Source of the DNA: DASVSE01 sp036399715
Lineage (GTDB): Bacteria; Bacteroidota; Rhodothermia; Rhodothermales; Rubricoccaceae
NCBI GenBank assembly: GCA_036399715.1
Contig: DASWMO010000156.1
Span: forward strand, 1 to 16,846
DNA length: 16,846 nucleotides
Direction of reading: 5' to 3'
Shown: positions 1 to 6,802 of the stretch, piece by piece
How positions within the stretch are numbered: position 1 is the first letter of the stretch
Layout: each line of letters begins with the position of its first letter
The notes under the pieces: generated by a model
What the model saw: only the letters and a program-made list of their open reading frames with translations
Database searches by the model: none
What the model was told of the DNA's origin: nothing
Position numbers and translations under genes: made by a program

Positions 1-642
1 ACGATCCGCGCCAGCGGCGGGCGCCTGCTGCGGACGCTCACGGACGTCCTGGACCTCGCCCGGCTGGACCGCCTCGCGGCGCCCGGCGCCGCGGACGCCC
101 ACGACCTCCCCGAGCCGCTCGACGCCGTCGCGGCCGTCCGGGCAGCCGTTGCGGAGCACGCGACGGCCGCCGCCGCCCGCGGCCTCGCGCTCCGCTTCGG
201 GTCGGACGTCGAGACGCTGCCGGTCGTCCACGAGCCCGATGCGCTGCGGCGCGTCGCCGCGATCCTCGTCGACAACGCCGTGAAGTTCACCGAGCGCGGC
301 GAGATCCGCGTCTCGGTCCACACTGCGCCGGACTACTTCGCCGTCCGCGTCCAGGACACGGGCGTCGGGATGTCCGAGGCCTTCCTCGCCGAGGCGTTCG
401 AGCCGTTCCGCCAGGAGTCCGACGGCGCCGACCGGACCTTCGAGGGGACCGGCCTCGGGCTGACGCTCGCGCGGCGCCTTGCCGGCCGCATGGGCGGCGA
501 GATCCGTGTCTGGAGCCGTCAGGGCGAGGGCTCGCTCTTCGAGGTCGCGCTCCCGAGAACGGCGCCCGCGCCCGAGGCTCCCGAGACGGCCGCCCATCCT
601 GCCGAGGCGGCATCCGGGCGCCCGGCCACCGTCTTCTCCTGA
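1..642 (+). CDS. Sensor histidine kinase, C-terminal part (5' end outside window)
   Basis: The frame is open from base 1 and gives 213 residues before the TGA at 640-642, so the gene begins upstream of the window. What remains is the end of the dimerisation helices (ending in the VLDLARLD motif, about residues 17-24) and a full HATPase_c ATP-binding domain: N box with DNAVKFTE (N at residue 92), G1 box DTGVGM (119-124) and G2 box GTGLGL (149-154). The C-terminal tail is Ala/Pro-rich and there is no receiver domain. The phospho-accepting His and any sensor domain are off the left edge. The protein is clearly paralogous to the kinase that follows 14 nt downstream (same VLDLARLD, NAVKFT and EGTGLG spacing), so the pair probably arose by tandem duplication and may be co-transcribed. 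The family is secure; the signal is unknown. The GTG at 280 is an internal Val codon, not a start. Confidence 0.93.
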   Translation, partial: TIRASGGRLLRTLTDVLDLARLDRLAAPGAADAHDLPEPLDAVAAVRAAVAEHATAAAARGLALRFGSDVETLPVVHEPDALRRVAAILVDNAVKFTERGEIRVSVHTAPDYFAVRVQDTGVGMSEAFLAEAFEPFRQESDGADRTFEGTGLGLTLARRLAGRMGGEIRVWSRQGEGSLFEVALPRTAPAPEAPETAAHPAEAASGRPATVFS

Positions 643-656
643 CCCCGGCTGCTCCG

Positions 657-2588
657 ATGCTCGCCCTCCTCCTCGTCGCCCTCGCCCTCGCCGGCCCGCA
701 TGCCGGCAGCCCGCACGCTGGCAGCCCGCCCGCCGACCCACGCGCCGATGCCAACCGCGACGCCGTCCCGGACGGAGTCGGGCAGACGGTGACCGTCGCC
801 GGGCGCGCCCTCGTCGCGAGCGGGCGCCTCGGCGGCGGGATCGCGTTCTTCCTCCAGGACGCCCGGGGCGGCGTCCGCATCAGCCGTCCCATGGGGCCGC
901 CCGTCGCGAGGGGCGACAGTGTCGTCGCGACGGGCCGGCTCTCCTTTCGCGACGGCGTCGCCGAGCTGGACCGGCCGCACGTGCGCGTCATCCCGGGCGG
1001 CCGGCGCGTGCCCGCCCCGGCCGCGTACACCGCCAGTCGCCCCGAGGCGGTCGAAGGGCGCCTCGTCACCGTCGAGGCCGTCGTGTCGAGCCGCAACCCC
1101 GTCGCGGCCGGCACGGCGCTCCTGCTGACGCTGGCCGACGGGTCCCTCCTGGTCGCCTTCGCCTACGCGGACCGCCCCGAGGCCATGCCGCTCAACGGGT
1201 ATATGCCCGGCGACCATGTCCGCATCACGGGTATCGCGGGGCAGTACGACCGCGCGGCGCCATACCGCGACTCATACCAGATCTACCCGCGCACGGCCGG
1301 CGACATTCAGCGGGTCGACTTGCCAGCAATCTTCTACCGCTCGGGCGCGCTCGCGCTCCTCTGCCTGTTCGGGCTCGCCGTGCTGTGGGGCGCGACGATG
1401 CGGCGGCAGGTCGCGCGGCGGGTCGCCGAGCTGGCCCGCTCGGACGCCCGGTACCGGATGCTCGTCGAGCGCGCGAGCGACGCTGTCATCGTCCACGACC
1501 TGTCGGGCCGCCATGCCGAGCTCAATTCGGCCGCCCGTCGCGCGCTCGGTCTCGCCGCCGGGTCGGCCGTGTCGGCCCTGCACCACTTTGTCGACGCAGC
1601 GGACCGCGAGGCGCTAAAAGACCACGCGGCCGCGCTTGCCACCTCGGGGCAGGCCCGCACGGACCTGTGCGTGTGCCGGACCGACGGCACGCAGAGCATC
1701 TACGAGGTCGAATCGCAGACGCTCGTGCTCGATGGTCGCACGCGCGTGCTCTCGCTCGCCCGCGACGTCGGCGCACGGCGCGCGCACGAGGCGGGCCTCA
1801 TCGAAGCCCGCGAGGCCGCCGAGGAGGCCCTGCGCGTCAAGAGCGCCTTTCTGGCGAGCATGAGCCACGAGATCCGGACGCCTTTGACGGCCGTGATCGG
1901 TTTCGCGGAACTGCTCCGCGAAGAAGTCTCCGAGGAGCAACTGGACCTCGTGGCGTCGATCGAGCACGGCGGGCACCGCCTGCTGGCGACGCTCAACTCG
2001 GTCCTGGACCTCGCGCGCCTCGACGCCAGGCAGGAGACCCTCCGCCCGGCGCCCGTGGACCTCGTGGCCCACATCGGCTCGGGCGTGCGCCTCTTCGACG
2101 CGCTCGCGGCCAAGAAGGGGCTCGCACTCGTCTATGCGCCCTCCGTCCCAGCCCTGCCCGCCGTCGTCGATGCGGGCGCGCTGGACCGTGTGCTGATCAA
2201 CCTGCTCGGCAACGCCGTCAAGTTCACCGACGCGGGCCGCATCACGGTCGCCGTCGGCACGCGCGACGGCGGGGCCGTGCTCACCGTCACCGACACCGGC
2301 ATAGGCATGGCAGCCGAGTTTCTGCCGGCCCTGTTCGACGAGTTCCGGCAGGCCTCCGAGGGCGAGGCGCGCAGCCACGAAGGGACGGGCCTTGGCATGT
2401 CGATCACGCAAAAGCTTGTCGGCCTCATGGGCGGCACGATCTCGGTCGAGAGCGCGCCCGGCGTCGGGACGACGTTCGAGGTGGCGTTTCCGCTCGGCGC
2501 CGAGCCGGGCGTGCCGAGCGGCCGTGGGCAGTCCGCACGGGCGTCCGCGCCCGCCCGCCCGCGCGCGGCAACAGCCATCGGAGCGTAA
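657..2588 (+). CDS. Membrane sensor histidine kinase with extracytoplasmic OB-like sensor and PAS domain
   Basis: 643 aa. The order is: signal peptide (about 1-13); short PHAGS repeat; an Asp-rich DANRDAVPD motif (31-39) that looks like a calcium-binding loop; two consecutive beta-rich OB-like modules (about 42-112 and 130-210; the first contains GIAFFLQDARGGVRI, typical of YhcR/ExeM-like OB folds); one TM helix (about 226-247); PAS (about 262-375); HisKA with SHEIRTP and phospho-accepting His404; HATPase with N box Asn519, G1 DTGIGM (546-551) and G2 GTGLGM (576-581). All catalytic motifs are intact. No receiver domain is fused and no response regulator gene is visible in the window, so its partner is elsewhere. 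ATG 657 is chosen because it gives the signal peptide and lies 14 nt after the upstream kinase stop. The kinase assignment is certain; the OB-like sensor assignment is from sequence pattern only and the ligand is unknown. Confidence 0.95.
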   Translation: MLALLLVALALAGPHAGSPHAGSPPADPRADANRDAVPDGVGQTVTVAGRALVASGRLGGGIAFFLQDARGGVRISRPMGPPVARGDSVVATGRLSFRDGVAELDRPHVRVIPGGRRVPAPAAYTASRPEAVEGRLVTVEAVVSSRNPVAAGTALLLTLADGSLLVAFAYADRPEAMPLNGYMPGDHVRITGIAGQYDRAAPYRDSYQIYPRTAGDIQRVDLPAIFYRSGALALLCLFGLAVLWGATMRRQVARRVAELARSDARYRMLVERASDAVIVHDLSGRHAELNSAARRALGLAAGSAVSALHHFVDAADREALKDHAAALATSGQARTDLCVCRTDGTQSIYEVESQTLVLDGRTRVLSLARDVGARRAHEAGLIEAREAAEEALRVKSAFLASMSHEIRTPLTAVIGFAELLREEVSEEQLDLVASIEHGGHRLLATLNSVLDLARLDARQETLRPAPVDLVAHIGSGVRLFDALAAKKGLALVYAPSVPALPAVVDAGALDRVLINLLGNAVKFTDAGRITVAVGTRDGGAVLTVTDTGIGMAAEFLPALFDEFRQASEGEARSHEGTGLGMSITQKLVGLMGGTISVESAPGVGTTFEVAFPLGAEPGVPSGRGQSARASAPARPRAATAIGA

Positions 2589-2689
2589 CGCACGACCCAT
2601 CGGAACACTTGCGGGCCGATGCGGCGAGCCGGAGTCCAGCCCTTGCCGCTCGGACTGGCCGCGGGCCCGAACGTGTCGGATAGGCCGGG

Positions 2690-5020
2690 CTATGCCACTG
2701 CGACCGGCGCGTCCATCGCAGCCGGCAGGCAGGTGTGGTACGGTCCAGCGAGGTCGGCGACGGGCACGGCGAGCACGGCGTCACCGCCGAGGGTGATCCG
2801 CAGCGCGTCCTCGCCGACCGTCCCGATGCGCAACGCCGACGCCCCGTGGAGGACGGCCAGCGCCTCGATGGCCCCGACGACCGACGGCGCGACCGACAGC
2901 ACGACGCGGCTCTGCGCCTCGCCGAACAGGACGGCATCGAGCCGTGCCACCGCGGACGGGAGTGCCACGTCGGCCCCGACGCCTCCGTGGATGCACGACT
3001 CGGCGAGACACACGGCGAGGCCGCCGTCCGCGACGTCGTGCGCCGAGCGGACGAGGCCCGAGCGAATAGCCGCGAGGACCGTCGCCTGGACGGCCACCTC
3101 CTCGGCGAGGTCGAGGTGCGGCGCGTCACCGGTCGTGAGGCCGTGTGCGGTCGCGAGAAACTCGGACGCCTCCGTCCCGCCCGTGTGCCACCAGCCGGCC
3201 GGCGAGACGAGCACGAGCACGTCGCCCGCCTCGCGAAAAGCGGCCGTCGTCGTGTGCTGCTCGACCGACTCGACGAGCCCGACCATGCCGATCGTGGGCG
3301 TCGGGAAGACGGCCCGTGTGCCGCCCGCGCCGTCCGGCGACTCATTGTAGAAGCTCACGTTGCCGCCCGTGACGGGCAGGCCAAGTGCGCGGCAGGCGTC
3401 CCCCATGCCGCCGACGGCCTCCGCGAACGTCCAGTAGACCTCGGGCTTGTACGGGTTGCCGAAGTTGAGGCAGTTGGTGACGCCGAGCGGCGCGCCGCCG
3501 GCGCAGACGACGTTGCGGGCGGCTTCGCAGACGGCGATCTGGGCGCCGCGGCGCGGGTTGAGATACACGTAGCGCCCGTTGCCGTCGGTCGCGACGGCGA
3601 GCCCGCGCGTCGTGACGGTCCCGTCATCGGCAACGGTCGCGGTCTCCTTGATGCGGACGACCGCGGCGTCGGTCGGGCCCGGCCCGGCGACCGTGTTGGT
3701 CCGCACGTGCGTGTCGTACTGCTCGTAGACCCACGCCTTCGAGGCGATGTTGGGCTGCCCGACGAGCGCGACCAGCGCCGCGCCAGCCGTGTCGGGCGTG
3801 AGGTCGTCGAGGGTTGCGGCGTCGAAGGCGAGCGTCGCGTCGAGGTGCGCGGGGCGCTGCGTCTCGCGGGTGTAGACCGGCGCACCGCCGCCCAGGACGA
3901 GGTGCTCGGCGGGCACGTCGGCGACGAGCTCGCCGTGCCAGTGCACGCGCACGCGGCCCGAGTCCGTCACCGTCCCGATGCGGGCGACGTGGAGGTCCCA
4001 GCGGTCGAAGACGGCCTCGATCTCGGCCTCGCGCCCGGCCTCGACGACGACGAGCATGCGCTCCTGACTCTCCGAGAGCAGAATCTCATAGGGCGTCATG
4101 CCCGTCTCGCGTTGCGGCACGCGTTCGAGGTCGAGGTCCATCCCGACGCCGCCCTTCTCGGACATCTCGCAGGTCGAGCACGTGATCCCAGCCGCGCCCA
4201 TGTCCTGCATCCCGACGACCGCGCCCGTCGCGATGGCCTCCAGACTCGCCTCCAGGAGGAGTTTCTCGGTGAATGGGTCGCCGACCTGCACGTTGGGCCG
4301 CTTTGCCTCGCTCGCCTCGCTGATCTCCTCGCTCGCGAATGTCGCGCCGTGGATGCCGTCGCGGCCCGTGCTTGCGCCGACGAGAAAAACCGGGTTGCCC
4401 GGGCCCGACGCCGTCGCCGTGGCCGTCTGCCCGACGCGCACGATGCCGACCGACATCGCGTTGACGAGCGGGTTGCCCTCGTACGACGGGTCGAAGACGA
4501 CCTCGCCGCCGACGGTTGGCACGCCGAACGAGTTGCCGTAGCCGCCGATGCCGCGCACGACGCCGTCAAGCAGGAAGCGCACGCGCGGGCTGTCGAGGCT
4601 GCCGAAGCGGAGCGAGTTCAGCGAGCAGACTGGCCGCGCGCCCATCGTGAAAATGTCCCGCTGGATGCCGCCGACGCCCGTCGCGGCGCCCTGCACCGGC
4701 TCGACGGCGGACGGGTGGTTGTGGCTCTCGATCTTGAACGCGACGGCCAGCCCCTGCCCGATGTCCATCAGGCCCGCGTTCTCGGCGCCGGCCCCGGCGA
4801 GGACGTTCGCGCCGTCGCGGGGGAGCGTCTTGAGCAGCCGGATCGAGTTCTTGTACGAGCAGTGCTCGGACCACATCACCGAGTAGATGCCCAGCTCGGC
4901 GTAACTCGGCACGCGCCCGAGACGCGCGACGACGGCCGCGTACTCGTCCTCGGTCAGGCCGTGCTCGGCAGCGAGGGCCGGCGTGACAGGCAGGTCAGTC
5001 GGAAGCGCGGACGGGACCAT
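2690..5020 (-). CDS. purL: Phosphoribosylformylglycinamidine synthase subunit PurL
   Basis: 776 aa, the usual length of the small stand-alone PurL. It catalyses the ATP-dependent amidation of FGAR to FGAM, step four of de novo purine synthesis, in the cytoplasm, using ammonia delivered by the glutaminase PurQ with PurS as scaffold; neither purQ nor purS is in this window. Diagnostic stretches are SVMWSEHCSYKNS with the conserved His53, the FKIESHNHPSAVEPVQGAATG nucleotide/metal region near residues 93-113, DMGAAGI in the middle, and SESQERML (316-323); the two-fold AIRS-like repeat is complete. ATG 5020 places the WSEHCSYK motif at the family-typical distance. The gene converges with the kinase gene (101-nt gap) and follows the AMIN-like gene on the same strand after 57 nt, so the two could be co-transcribed, although no functional link is evident. 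Confidence 0.98.
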   Translation of the reverse strand: MVPSALPTDLPVTPALAAEHGLTEDEYAAVVARLGRVPSYAELGIYSVMWSEHCSYKNSIRLLKTLPRDGANVLAGAGAENAGLMDIGQGLAVAFKIESHNHPSAVEPVQGAATGVGGIQRDIFTMGARPVCSLNSLRFGSLDSPRVRFLLDGVVRGIGGYGNSFGVPTVGGEVVFDPSYEGNPLVNAMSVGIVRVGQTATATASGPGNPVFLVGASTGRDGIHGATFASEEISEASEAKRPNVQVGDPFTEKLLLEASLEAIATGAVVGMQDMGAAGITCSTCEMSEKGGVGMDLDLERVPQRETGMTPYEILLSESQERMLVVVEAGREAEIEAVFDRWDLHVARIGTVTDSGRVRVHWHGELVADVPAEHLVLGGGAPVYTRETQRPAHLDATLAFDAATLDDLTPDTAGAALVALVGQPNIASKAWVYEQYDTHVRTNTVAGPGPTDAAVVRIKETATVADDGTVTTRGLAVATDGNGRYVYLNPRRGAQIAVCEAARNVVCAGGAPLGVTNCLNFGNPYKPEVYWTFAEAVGGMGDACRALGLPVTGGNVSFYNESPDGAGGTRAVFPTPTIGMVGLVESVEQHTTTAAFREAGDVLVLVSPAGWWHTGGTEASEFLATAHGLTTGDAPHLDLAEEVAVQATVLAAIRSGLVRSAHDVADGGLAVCLAESCIHGGVGADVALPSAVARLDAVLFGEAQSRVVLSVAPSVVGAIEALAVLHGASALRIGTVGEDALRITLGGDAVLAVPVADLAGPYHTCLPAAMDAPVAVA

Positions 5021-5077
5021 CGGGCAGGCGGCAGGCGAGGCGCCAAGCTACCGGCGCGCCGGCTCCGGGCGACGCGC

Positions 5078-6130
5078 TCACGGTCCGCTCTGCACGTCGA
5101 GCACGAGTCGCAGCGGGCCGCGGAGCACGCGCGTTCGGTAGGGGCGGGCTGCGGCGATACCAACGGCCCACGTCACGTCGGCTTCAAAGCCCGAGCAGGC
5201 CGAGGCAACCTCGCGAATGGCAGGCAACCGCGGCGTCTGACGCGGCGCAACGCCTCCCGCAAACGCAGGACTGAACATGACTCCGATCACCGCCGCTCCC
5301 TCGACCGGGACGACCTCGCCGGAGCCGCACGCGGCGACGCTCGCCCGGGCCGGATCGACGACTACTCGCGGCAATGCCGTCCCGTCGAACTCGAACACAA
5401 CGCGGTCATACCCGTCGTGCCGCCCTGTCCGGACGGCGACGAGCGTCACGGTGCGGTCTGTCTCCGCAGACCGGGTCGTCGGGCGCGTCGTCCAGGTGCT
5501 GTCCTCGGCGACGCTTCCAGAGGATTGGTCAGGAAGGTTGGTCTGTGGTTCATCCGTTTTCTCAGCCCATGCCGCCGAGGCCCCGGGCGGGCGATCCACG
5601 ACCACAGGCGTCGGCGGCACCTTCTCGCGGCTCCCGATCCCGACGCCGACGAGTCCAGCCCCGATGACGGCAAGCGTCAGCACAGCCGCCCCGGCTACCA
5701 TCCCCCCGGCTTGCCCAGGCGCCGCAACAGGTGGAGCAAGCAAATCCTGCGCGACCACCCCATCGTGTTCCGAATCCGCAACCGGGTACGTCTCGAAACC
5801 TGCAGCGGCGAGGTCGTCCACGAGACGCGTCTCTTCCGGGACTGGGCCGACGACGCACGGCGTGACGACAGCGAGCAGGGCCGCCTCCTCGGGTTCGATC
5901 CCCGGCGTCCGGGCGAAGACGGCTGCGAGAGCCGCCTGTCGGGCGGGCGAAAATGGGCCGCCAGCAATGATGATGGGCATGAGCATGAGCACGGGATCGA
6001 CGCCGAAGATGCGACGCAGGGCGTCGGCGTGCACGGCATCGAAACGTGCTTCGATTCCGGTTGCGGCCTGCAGAACCTCCGAGCTACCTTCACACCCCGC
6101 GATGCGCCTCAACGACGGATTGGCTGGCAT
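5078..6130 (-). CDS. Single-pass membrane protein with C-terminal AMIN-like domain; N-terminal domain unknown
   Basis: 350 aa from ATG 6130. Residues 20-140 form an Ala-rich, mostly helical domain I do not recognise (it includes DALRRIFGVDPVLMLMP and FARTPGIEPEEAALLAVVTP). One TM helix spans about 143-166. A Pro/Ser/Thr-rich linker (170-225) leads to a beta-rich domain (226-347) with RTGRHDGYDRVVFEFDG near its start and PLRLVLDV at its end. That opening and ending are the pattern of AMIN-like domains, which in the related AMIN family direct proteins to the cell wall or to secretin and division complexes in the periplasm. The expected topology is N-in, C-out. Codon use is visibly less GC3-extreme than in neighbouring genes. 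The start is uncertain: 6130 overlaps the longest divergent ORF by 29 nt and lies inside an inverted repeat; TTG 6112 and GTG 6034 are alternatives. The gene is transcribed away from the cytoskeletal operon and may be functionally linked to it (inference). Confidence 0.82.
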   Translation of the reverse strand: MPANPSLRRIAGCEGSSEVLQAATGIEARFDAVHADALRRIFGVDPVLMLMPIIIAGGPFSPARQAALAAVFARTPGIEPEEAALLAVVTPCVVGPVPEETRLVDDLAAAGFETYPVADSEHDGVVAQDLLAPPVAAPGQAGGMVAGAAVLTLAVIGAGLVGVGIGSREKVPPTPVVVDRPPGASAAWAEKTDEPQTNLPDQSSGSVAEDSTWTTRPTTRSAETDRTVTLVAVRTGRHDGYDRVVFEFDGTALPRVVVDPARASVAACGSGEVVPVEGAAVIGVMFSPAFAGGVAPRQTPRLPAIREVASACSGFEADVTWAVGIAAARPYRTRVLRGPLRLVLDVQSGP

Positions 6131-6782
6131 CTGCCTGTTTGTCCTTGAACCTGCCGGCCAATCCGGTTTCCTGTTGGCCCGCACGCTGTCTCGCCAGTCC
6201 GCCGTCGAAGTGTGGCCCGCGTTTACCGACGCGATGCTCGCCTTCGTGCTTGTGCTCGTACTGATGCTCGCGTACCAGGTCGGCGCGTCGATCGAGATCG
6301 CCGGACCGAGCCAGGCAAAGGTGGTTGAGGACCAGCGCCGCGTCGAGGCGATCGTGGACGGTCTCGGCTTCGCCGGCATGGACATCGAGACGGGCCTCGG
6401 GCGGCAGGACATCACGCTCGGGCAGGAGGTCCTCTTCGCCTCGGCCGGGACGGACCTCGGGCCCGAGGGCAAACGGATCCTCGCCGCGCTCGCCTCGGCC
6501 GTCGCCAATGAAGGCGTCTCGACGCTGCGCGAGATCCAGGTCGCTGGCCACACCGACACCGAGCCCACGGCGCGTGCAACCAACTGGGAGCTCAGCTCGT
6601 CGCGTGCGACCAACGTCGTCCGCTACCTTGCCGAGGCCGGCATCGACCCCGCACGGGTCCGCCTCTCGGGGACCGGCTACGGCGAGTTCGCGCCCGTCCA
6701 GCCCAACACGACCGCGGCCGGCCGCGATGCCAACCGGCGCATCGAGATGCGCCTGCTCTACGACCTCTCCGGCGCGCGCTGA
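6102..6782 (+). CDS. MotB/ZorB-like OmpA-domain membrane protein
   Basis: 226 aa if started at ATG 6102. A single N-terminal TM helix begins with VWPAFTDAMLAFVLVLVLML (about residues 37-56), with an Asp (D43) at the position of the ion-carrying Asp of MotB/ExbD/ZorB-type proteins. A linker to about residue 105 is followed by a complete OmpA/MotB peptidoglycan-binding domain: VLFASAGTDL, GHTDTE (149-154, D152), NWELSSSRA, GYGEFAP, and RDANRRIEMRL (N211, R212, R213). The expected topology is N-in with the C-terminal domain in the periplasm bound to peptidoglycan. It is probably the stator partner of the MotA-like protein at the far end of the operon. Start uncertainty: 6102 is the first ATG, but TTG 6174 (giving MARTLSRQ) or GTG 6210 would clear the divergent gene and the inverted repeat, and GC3 rises after about 6174. 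The lipoprotein gene follows after 20 nt. Confidence 0.9.
   Translation: MRLNDGLAGICLFVLEPAGQSGFLLARTLSRQSAVEVWPAFTDAMLAFVLVLVLMLAYQVGASIEIAGPSQAKVVEDQRRVEAIVDGLGFAGMDIETGLGRQDITLGQEVLFASAGTDLGPEGKRILAALASAVANEGVSTLREIQVAGHTDTEPTARATNWELSSSRATNVVRYLAEAGIDPARVRLSGTGYGEFAPVQPNTTAAGRDANRRIEMRLLYDLSGAR
6116..6165. promoter_or_regulatory. Inverted repeat in the divergent control region (candidate operator or mRNA hairpin)
   Basis: Arms 6116-6129 (cggattggctggca) and 6152-6165 (tgccggccaatccg) are reverse complements at 13 of 14 positions; the one mismatch is a T/G pair that would wobble in RNA. The spacer is 22 nt and the arm centres are about 36 bp apart. It lies between the minus-strand AMIN-like gene and the plus-strand operon, overlapping the earliest possible start codons of both. 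It could be an operator for a dimeric or looping regulator or a 5' leader hairpin. No T-tract follows, so it is not a typical terminator. Confidence 0.5.
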
Positions 6783-6802
6783 CGCCCTCTCCCCCACTGC
6801 CG

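Noticed and set aside
695..724. 15-nt tandem repeat in the kinase signal region (PHAGS twice)
   Set aside because: Two copies with 13/15 identity in a GC-rich linker; likely simple slippage without function.
479..2683. 734-codon plus-strand frame overlapping the second histidine kinase
   Set aside because: Arg/Pro/Ala-rich shadow in another frame of an intact kinase gene.
2589..2689. Possible bidirectional terminator between the converging kinase and purL genes
   Set aside because: Only a 6-bp stem (catcgg 2598-2603 with ccgatg 2616-2621, 12-nt loop) is visible, with no T-tract on either strand; too weak to call.
5043..5050. TAGCTTGG on the minus strand as a -7 element for purL
   Set aside because: Five of six bases fit TAnnTTTG, but no -33 TTG lies at the right distance, and purL could be read through from the AMIN-like gene.
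5051..5062. Perfect 12-bp palindrome ccggcgcgccgg upstream of purL
   Set aside because: Pure G/C palindromes of this size are expected by chance in DNA this GC-rich; no loop for a hairpin and no second copy nearby.
6061..6092. Bacteroidota-type promoter: TTG at 6061-6063 and TACCTTCA at 6085-6092 (plus strand)
   Set aside because: The -7 element matches only four of six consensus bases, and the start codon it would serve is itself doubtful.
2735..6148. 1137-codon plus-strand open frame opposite purL and the AMIN-like gene
   Set aside because: Composition is low-complexity Arg/Asp/Ala/Val and it lies entirely antisense to purL, whose motifs are unambiguous.
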